NCBI GenBank assembly: GCA_024645145.1
Contig: JAHEGL010000062.1
Span: 1-9,606 of the forward strand
Reading direction: 5' to 3'
Source of the DNA: Planktotalea sp.
GTDB taxonomy: Bacteria > Pseudomonadota > Alphaproteobacteria > Rhodobacterales > Rhodobacteraceae
DNA length: 9,606 nt
A program made the position numbers and the translations under genes. The notes under the pieces were generated by a model, which made no database searches, was not told where the DNA came from, and saw nothing but the letters and a program-made list of their open reading frames with translations. The first letter of the stretch is position 1. The number at the start of each line of letters is the position of its first letter. Positions 6,648 through 9,606 of the stretch are shown piece after piece.

Positions 6648-8138
6648 TCACAGATCCATAAGCAGGCGGCGAGGATCTTCGAGCGCTTCTTTCACGCGCA
6701 CGAGGAAGGTCACCGCGCCTTTGCCATCAACGATACGGTGATCGTAAGATAGGGCGAGATACATCATCGGGCGGATCACCACCTCACCGTTGATCGCCAT
6801 AGGACGATCCTGGATCTTGTGCATGCCAAGGATGCCGGACTGCGGTGGATTCAAGATCGGCGAAGACATGAGCGAGCCGTAAACACCGCCATTGGAAATG
6901 GTGAACGTGCCGCCCTGCATTTCGGCCATGGAAAGCTTGCCATCACGCGCGCGCTTGCCTTTTTCAGAGATCGCTTTTTCGATGTCCGCGAAGGACATGG
7001 AATCGGCGTCACGAATGACAGGAACGACAAGACCTGTAGGCGTGCCCGCAGCGATACCCATGTGAACGAAGTTCTTGTAAACAACGTCGGTGCCATCAAT
7101 TTCGGCATTCACTTCGGGCACTTCACGCAGTGCGTGGCAGCAGGCTTTTGTGAAGAAGGACATGAAGCCAAGCTTCGTTCCGTGTTTCTTCTCGAACAAG
7201 TCTTTGTACTCTTTGCGCAGCGCCATCACTTCGGTCATATCGACCTCATTGTAGGTGGTGAGCATGGCTGCCGTGTTCTGGCTCTCTTTCAAGCGTCGCG
7301 CAATTGTTTGACGCAAGCGTGTCATTTTTACACGTTCTTCGCGTGAAGCATCGTCGGCCGTGACAGGTGCGCGCGGTGCGGTTGCCGGTGCAGCGCTTGG
7401 GGCAGGTGCCGCAGCAAGTGCTTTGGCGACGTCCTCTTTCATAATGCGGCCATCGCGGCCTGAGCCTGTCACAGCATCACGTGACACGCCTGCTTCTGCC
7501 ATTGCTTTTTTCGCAGATGGCGCGTCTTCAACGTCTTTGCCGCTGTTGCCACCTGTTTCAGCTGCTGGAGCGGATGGGGCATCACTTGCACTGGCGACTG
7601 CGCCACCAATGACGGCAAGTTTTGCAGAAGCATCGACGGTGGTGCCTTCAGGCGCGACAATCTCTGAGAGAACGCCAGACGCCGGTGCGGGAACTTCGAC
7701 GGACACCTTATCGGTTTCCAGGTCACACAGCATTTCGTCCTGCGCGACTGAATCGCCGACCTTTTTGAACCAAGTGCTCACTGTCGCTTCTGTCACAGAC
7801 TCGCCCAAAGTTGGGACCATGACATCAACACTTTCGTTGCTGTCACTTTCCGCCTTGGCCGGTGCTTTGTCTGCTTTGGCAGGAGCGCTTGCTGCACCGG
7901 AGCCTTCGACAATCGTTGCCAACAACGCGTCAACACCAACAGTTTCACCCTCTGCGGCGATGACGTCGCCCATAACGCCCGCTGCTGTTGCAGGGACCTC
8001 TACAGTGACTTTGTCTGTTTCAAGCTCGCAAAGCATTTCATCTACAGCAATGCTATCGCCGGGCTTTTTGAACCATGTGGCGACAGTTGCCTCTGTGACC
8101 GACTCGCCCAGTGTTGGAACGCGAATTTCAGTACTCAT
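6648..8138 (-). CDS. sucB: 2-oxoglutarate dehydrogenase E2, dihydrolipoyllysine succinyltransferase
   Basis: E2 core of the 2-oxoglutarate dehydrogenase complex: it takes the succinyl group from E1 on a swinging lipoyl arm and passes it to CoA. The 496 residues show two lipoyl domains in tandem, ~2-78 and ~103-179, each with an ETDKV motif whose lysine (Lys43, Lys144) is the lipoylation site. Ala/Pro-rich linkers follow, then a peripheral subunit-binding domain at ~205-241 ([14 protein letters not shown] through [11 protein letters not shown]) and the catalytic domain from ~268 to the end, with His467 and Asp471 in [11 protein letters not shown]. The usual enterobacterial SucB has one lipoyl domain and ~405 residues, so this is the longer two-lipoyl form. 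The gene starts 3 bp after the sucA stop, with a purine-rich GGAAGGGAAG ribosome binding site inside the sucA 3' end. sucA context supports E2o rather than pyruvate E2. Confidence 0.96.
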   Translation of the reverse strand: MSTEIRVPTLGESVTEATVATWFKKPGDSIAVDEMLCELETDKVTVEVPATAAGVMGDVIAAEGETVGVDALLATIVEGSGAASAPAKADKAPAKAESDSNESVDVMVPTLGESVTEATVSTWFKKVGDSVAQDEMLCDLETDKVSVEVPAPASGVLSEIVAPEGTTVDASAKLAVIGGAVASASDAPSAPAAETGGNSGKDVEDAPSAKKAMAEAGVSRDAVTGSGRDGRIMKEDVAKALAAAPAPSAAPATAPRAPVTADDASREERVKMTRLRQTIARRLKESQNTAAMLTTYNEVDMTEVMALRKEYKDLFEKKHGTKLGFMSFFTKACCHALREVPEVNAEIDGTDVVYKNFVHMGIAAGTPTGLVVPVIRDADSMSFADIEKAISEKGKRARDGKLSMAEMQGGTFTISNGGVYGSLMSSPILNPPQSGILGMHKIQDRPMAINGEVVIRPMMYLALSYDHRIVDGKGAVTFLVRVKEALEDPRRLLMDL

Positions 8139-8141
8139 GGG

Positions 8142-9606
8142 TTACTTCCCTTCCAGTGTCAGCGCTTCGTCAATCAGAGCTGCTTGTTGTTCTTTGTGTA
8201 TGCTGGCCAAACCTGTCGCAGGAGAGGCGCTTGCCGGGCGACCTGCAAACACAGGTCGCTGATGTTTCGCTTCGATGCGCGATAGCACCCATTCAAGGTT
8301 CGGCTCCATAAAGGTCCAACCACCTTGGTTCTTTGGTTCTTCCTGACACCACACCATATCCGCATTGGTGAAACGGCCCAATTCCTTCACCGCAGAGTTT
8401 GCGGGGAAAGGATAGAACTGTTCAAAACGCATGATGTAGACGTCATCGATACCGCGCGCGTCACGTTCTTCCAGCAGATCGTAATAGACCTTGCCAGAGC
8501 ACATCACGACGCGTTTGATCTTGTCATCCGCAACCAGTTTTGTGTCCGAATTACCGTATTGTGCGTCATCCCAAAGAACACGGTGGAAGCTGGAACCTGT
8601 TGTGAACTCGTCGGCCTTGCTGACAGCGAGTTTGTGACGCAACAGCGACTTGGGTGTCATCAAGACCAGCGGTTTACGGAACGATCTATGTAGCTGTCGG
8701 CGCAGGATGTGGAAGTAGTTCGCAGGTGTCGTGCAATTTGCAACGATCCAGTTATCCTGACCACACATTTGCAAAAAACGCTCTAATCTCGCGGAAGAGT
8801 GCTCTGGGCCTTGTCCCTCAAAGCCGTGCGGCAAGAGGACAACAAGACCCGACATGCGCAACCATTTGGATTCACCAGAACTGATGAACTGATCAAACAT
8901 AATCTGCGCGCCATTGGCGAAATCGCCAAACTGTGCTTCCCAAAGTGTCAGCGCGTTTGGTTCGGCCATCGAGTAGCCATACTCAAACCCAAGAACCGCA
9001 TATTCAGAAAGCATCGAGTCGATGACTTCATAGCGGGCCTGACCTTCGCGGATATTGTTCAGCGGATAATAGCGCTCTTCAGTTTCTTGGTTCACCAAGC
9101 CCGAGTGACGCTGCGAGAAAGTTCCGCGCGTGCTGTCTTGGCCAGACAAACGCACAGCCATACCTTCTGTGAGAAGCGATCCAAAGGCCAAGGATTCTCC
9201 AGTTGCCCAATCAAAGCCTTCGCCACTTTCAAACATCTTGGATTTGGCATCAAGCAAACGACCAACCGTTTTGTGCATCGGGAACCCATCAGGTACGCGG
9301 GTCAGCGCGGTTCCAAGCTGCTCCAGCGTCTCTGGTGTGATCGAGGTTTTGCCGCGTTGGTATTTTTTCTCTTTCATACGATCGAGATGGGACCACTTGC
9401 CATCAAGCCAGTCAGCTTTGTTCGGCTTGTAGTTTTTGCCAGCTTCAAACTCATCATTCAGATGTGCTTGAAACGCAGTTTTCATATCCTCAATCTCGCC
9501 CTCAGGGATGAGACCGTCTTTCACCAAGCGCTCTGTATAAAGGCTCAGTGTGGTTTTGTGTGTTTTGATCTTTTTATACATGACGGGGTTTGTGAACATC
9601 GGTTCA
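8142..9606 (-). CDS. sucA: 2-oxoglutarate dehydrogenase E1 (SucA), C-terminal half
   Basis: Thiamine-diphosphate-dependent E1 that decarboxylates 2-oxoglutarate and succinylates the lipoyl group of SucB. The frame is open to the window edge, so the first half, including the thiamine-diphosphate motif, is missing; 487 residues remain of a protein usually ~950-990 long. The fragment opens EPMFTNPVMYKKIK, the family's NEGDEP-x-FTQP-x-MY region. The transketolase-type pyrimidine domain begins near residue 132 (FDWATGESLAFGSLL) and includes GQDSTRGTFSQRHSGL and the LLPHGFEGQGPEHSSAR segment. The C-terminal 2-oxoglutarate dehydrogenase domain follows from about residue 330 and ends LTLEGK. The ATG at 9599 is an internal methionine, not the start. 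sucB follows after 3 bp, so the two are co-transcribed. Confidence 0.97.
   Translation of the reverse strand, partial: EPMFTNPVMYKKIKTHKTTLSLYTERLVKDGLIPEGEIEDMKTAFQAHLNDEFEAGKNYKPNKADWLDGKWSHLDRMKEKKYQRGKTSITPETLEQLGTALTRVPDGFPMHKTVGRLLDAKSKMFESGEGFDWATGESLAFGSLLTEGMAVRLSGQDSTRGTFSQRHSGLVNQETEERYYPLNNIREGQARYEVIDSMLSEYAVLGFEYGYSMAEPNALTLWEAQFGDFANGAQIMFDQFISSGESKWLRMSGLVVLLPHGFEGQGPEHSSARLERFLQMCGQDNWIVANCTTPANYFHILRRQLHRSFRKPLVLMTPKSLLRHKLAVSKADEFTTGSSFHRVLWDDAQYGNSDTKLVADDKIKRVVMCSGKVYYDLLEERDARGIDDVYIMRFEQFYPFPANSAVKELGRFTNADMVWCQEEPKNQGGWTFMEPNLEWVLSRIEAKHQRPVFAGRPASASPATGLASIHKEQQAALIDEALTLEGK

Noticed and set aside
7360..8262. 300-codon + strand open frame opposite sucB
   Set aside because: The Ala/Ser/Thr-rich product is the mirror of the Ala/Pro-rich linkers and repeated lipoyl domains of sucB; the antisense frame stays open from codon bias.

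Overview
The window looks like a chromosomal segment of an alphaproteobacterium, most likely a member of the Rhodobacterales (Roseobacter group). The reasons are the moderately high G+C, the order TIGR02302-type protein / MJ0042 zinc-ribbon protein / ftsE-ftsX-plsC, a sucA-sucB-lpdA locus with a MAPEG gene inside it, and an intergenic inverted-repeat block of a type I recall from that group. This assignment is from recognition only; no search was run.

Layout, left to right. (1) 1-216, + strand: the last 71 codons of a large protein, probably TIGR02302/DUF4175 type. (2) 221-1021, - strand: a membrane-anchored protein with an N-terminal MJ0042-type zinc ribbon. (3) 1022-1250: a divergent intergenic stretch that should hold the promoters for the gene on each side. 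(4) 1251-3561, + strand: a tight three-gene operon, ftsE (TTG start), ftsX and a PlsC-type acyltransferase, joined by two ATGA overlaps and ended by a hairpin at 3566-3596. (5) 3595-9606, - strand: a 2-oxoglutarate dehydrogenase locus, transcribed right to left: sucA (3' half only, running off the window), sucB with two lipoyl domains, a 66-residue double-CxxC protein, a GT2-like glycosyltransferase, a four-helix MAPEG protein, an 88-bp spacer with inverted repeats, then lpdA.

How the genes fit together. FtsE is the cytoplasmic ATPase and FtsX the membrane partner of the divisome complex that controls septal peptidoglycan hydrolysis; the coupled acyltransferase supplies or remodels phospholipid. 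SucA (E1o), SucB (E2o) and LpdA (E3) form the 2-oxoglutarate dehydrogenase complex of the TCA cycle. The three genes between sucB and lpdA have no obvious TCA role, yet they are chained by 4-bp overlaps, so they appear to be co-expressed with it.

Nothing here looks like a mobile element, phage, CRISPR array, RNA gene or clear novel defence system. The parts most worth a second look are the coupled zinc-ribbon/GT2/MAPEG cassette inside the suc-lpd locus, the palindromic repeat block before lpdA, and the uncharacterised zinc-ribbon membrane protein divergent from ftsE.
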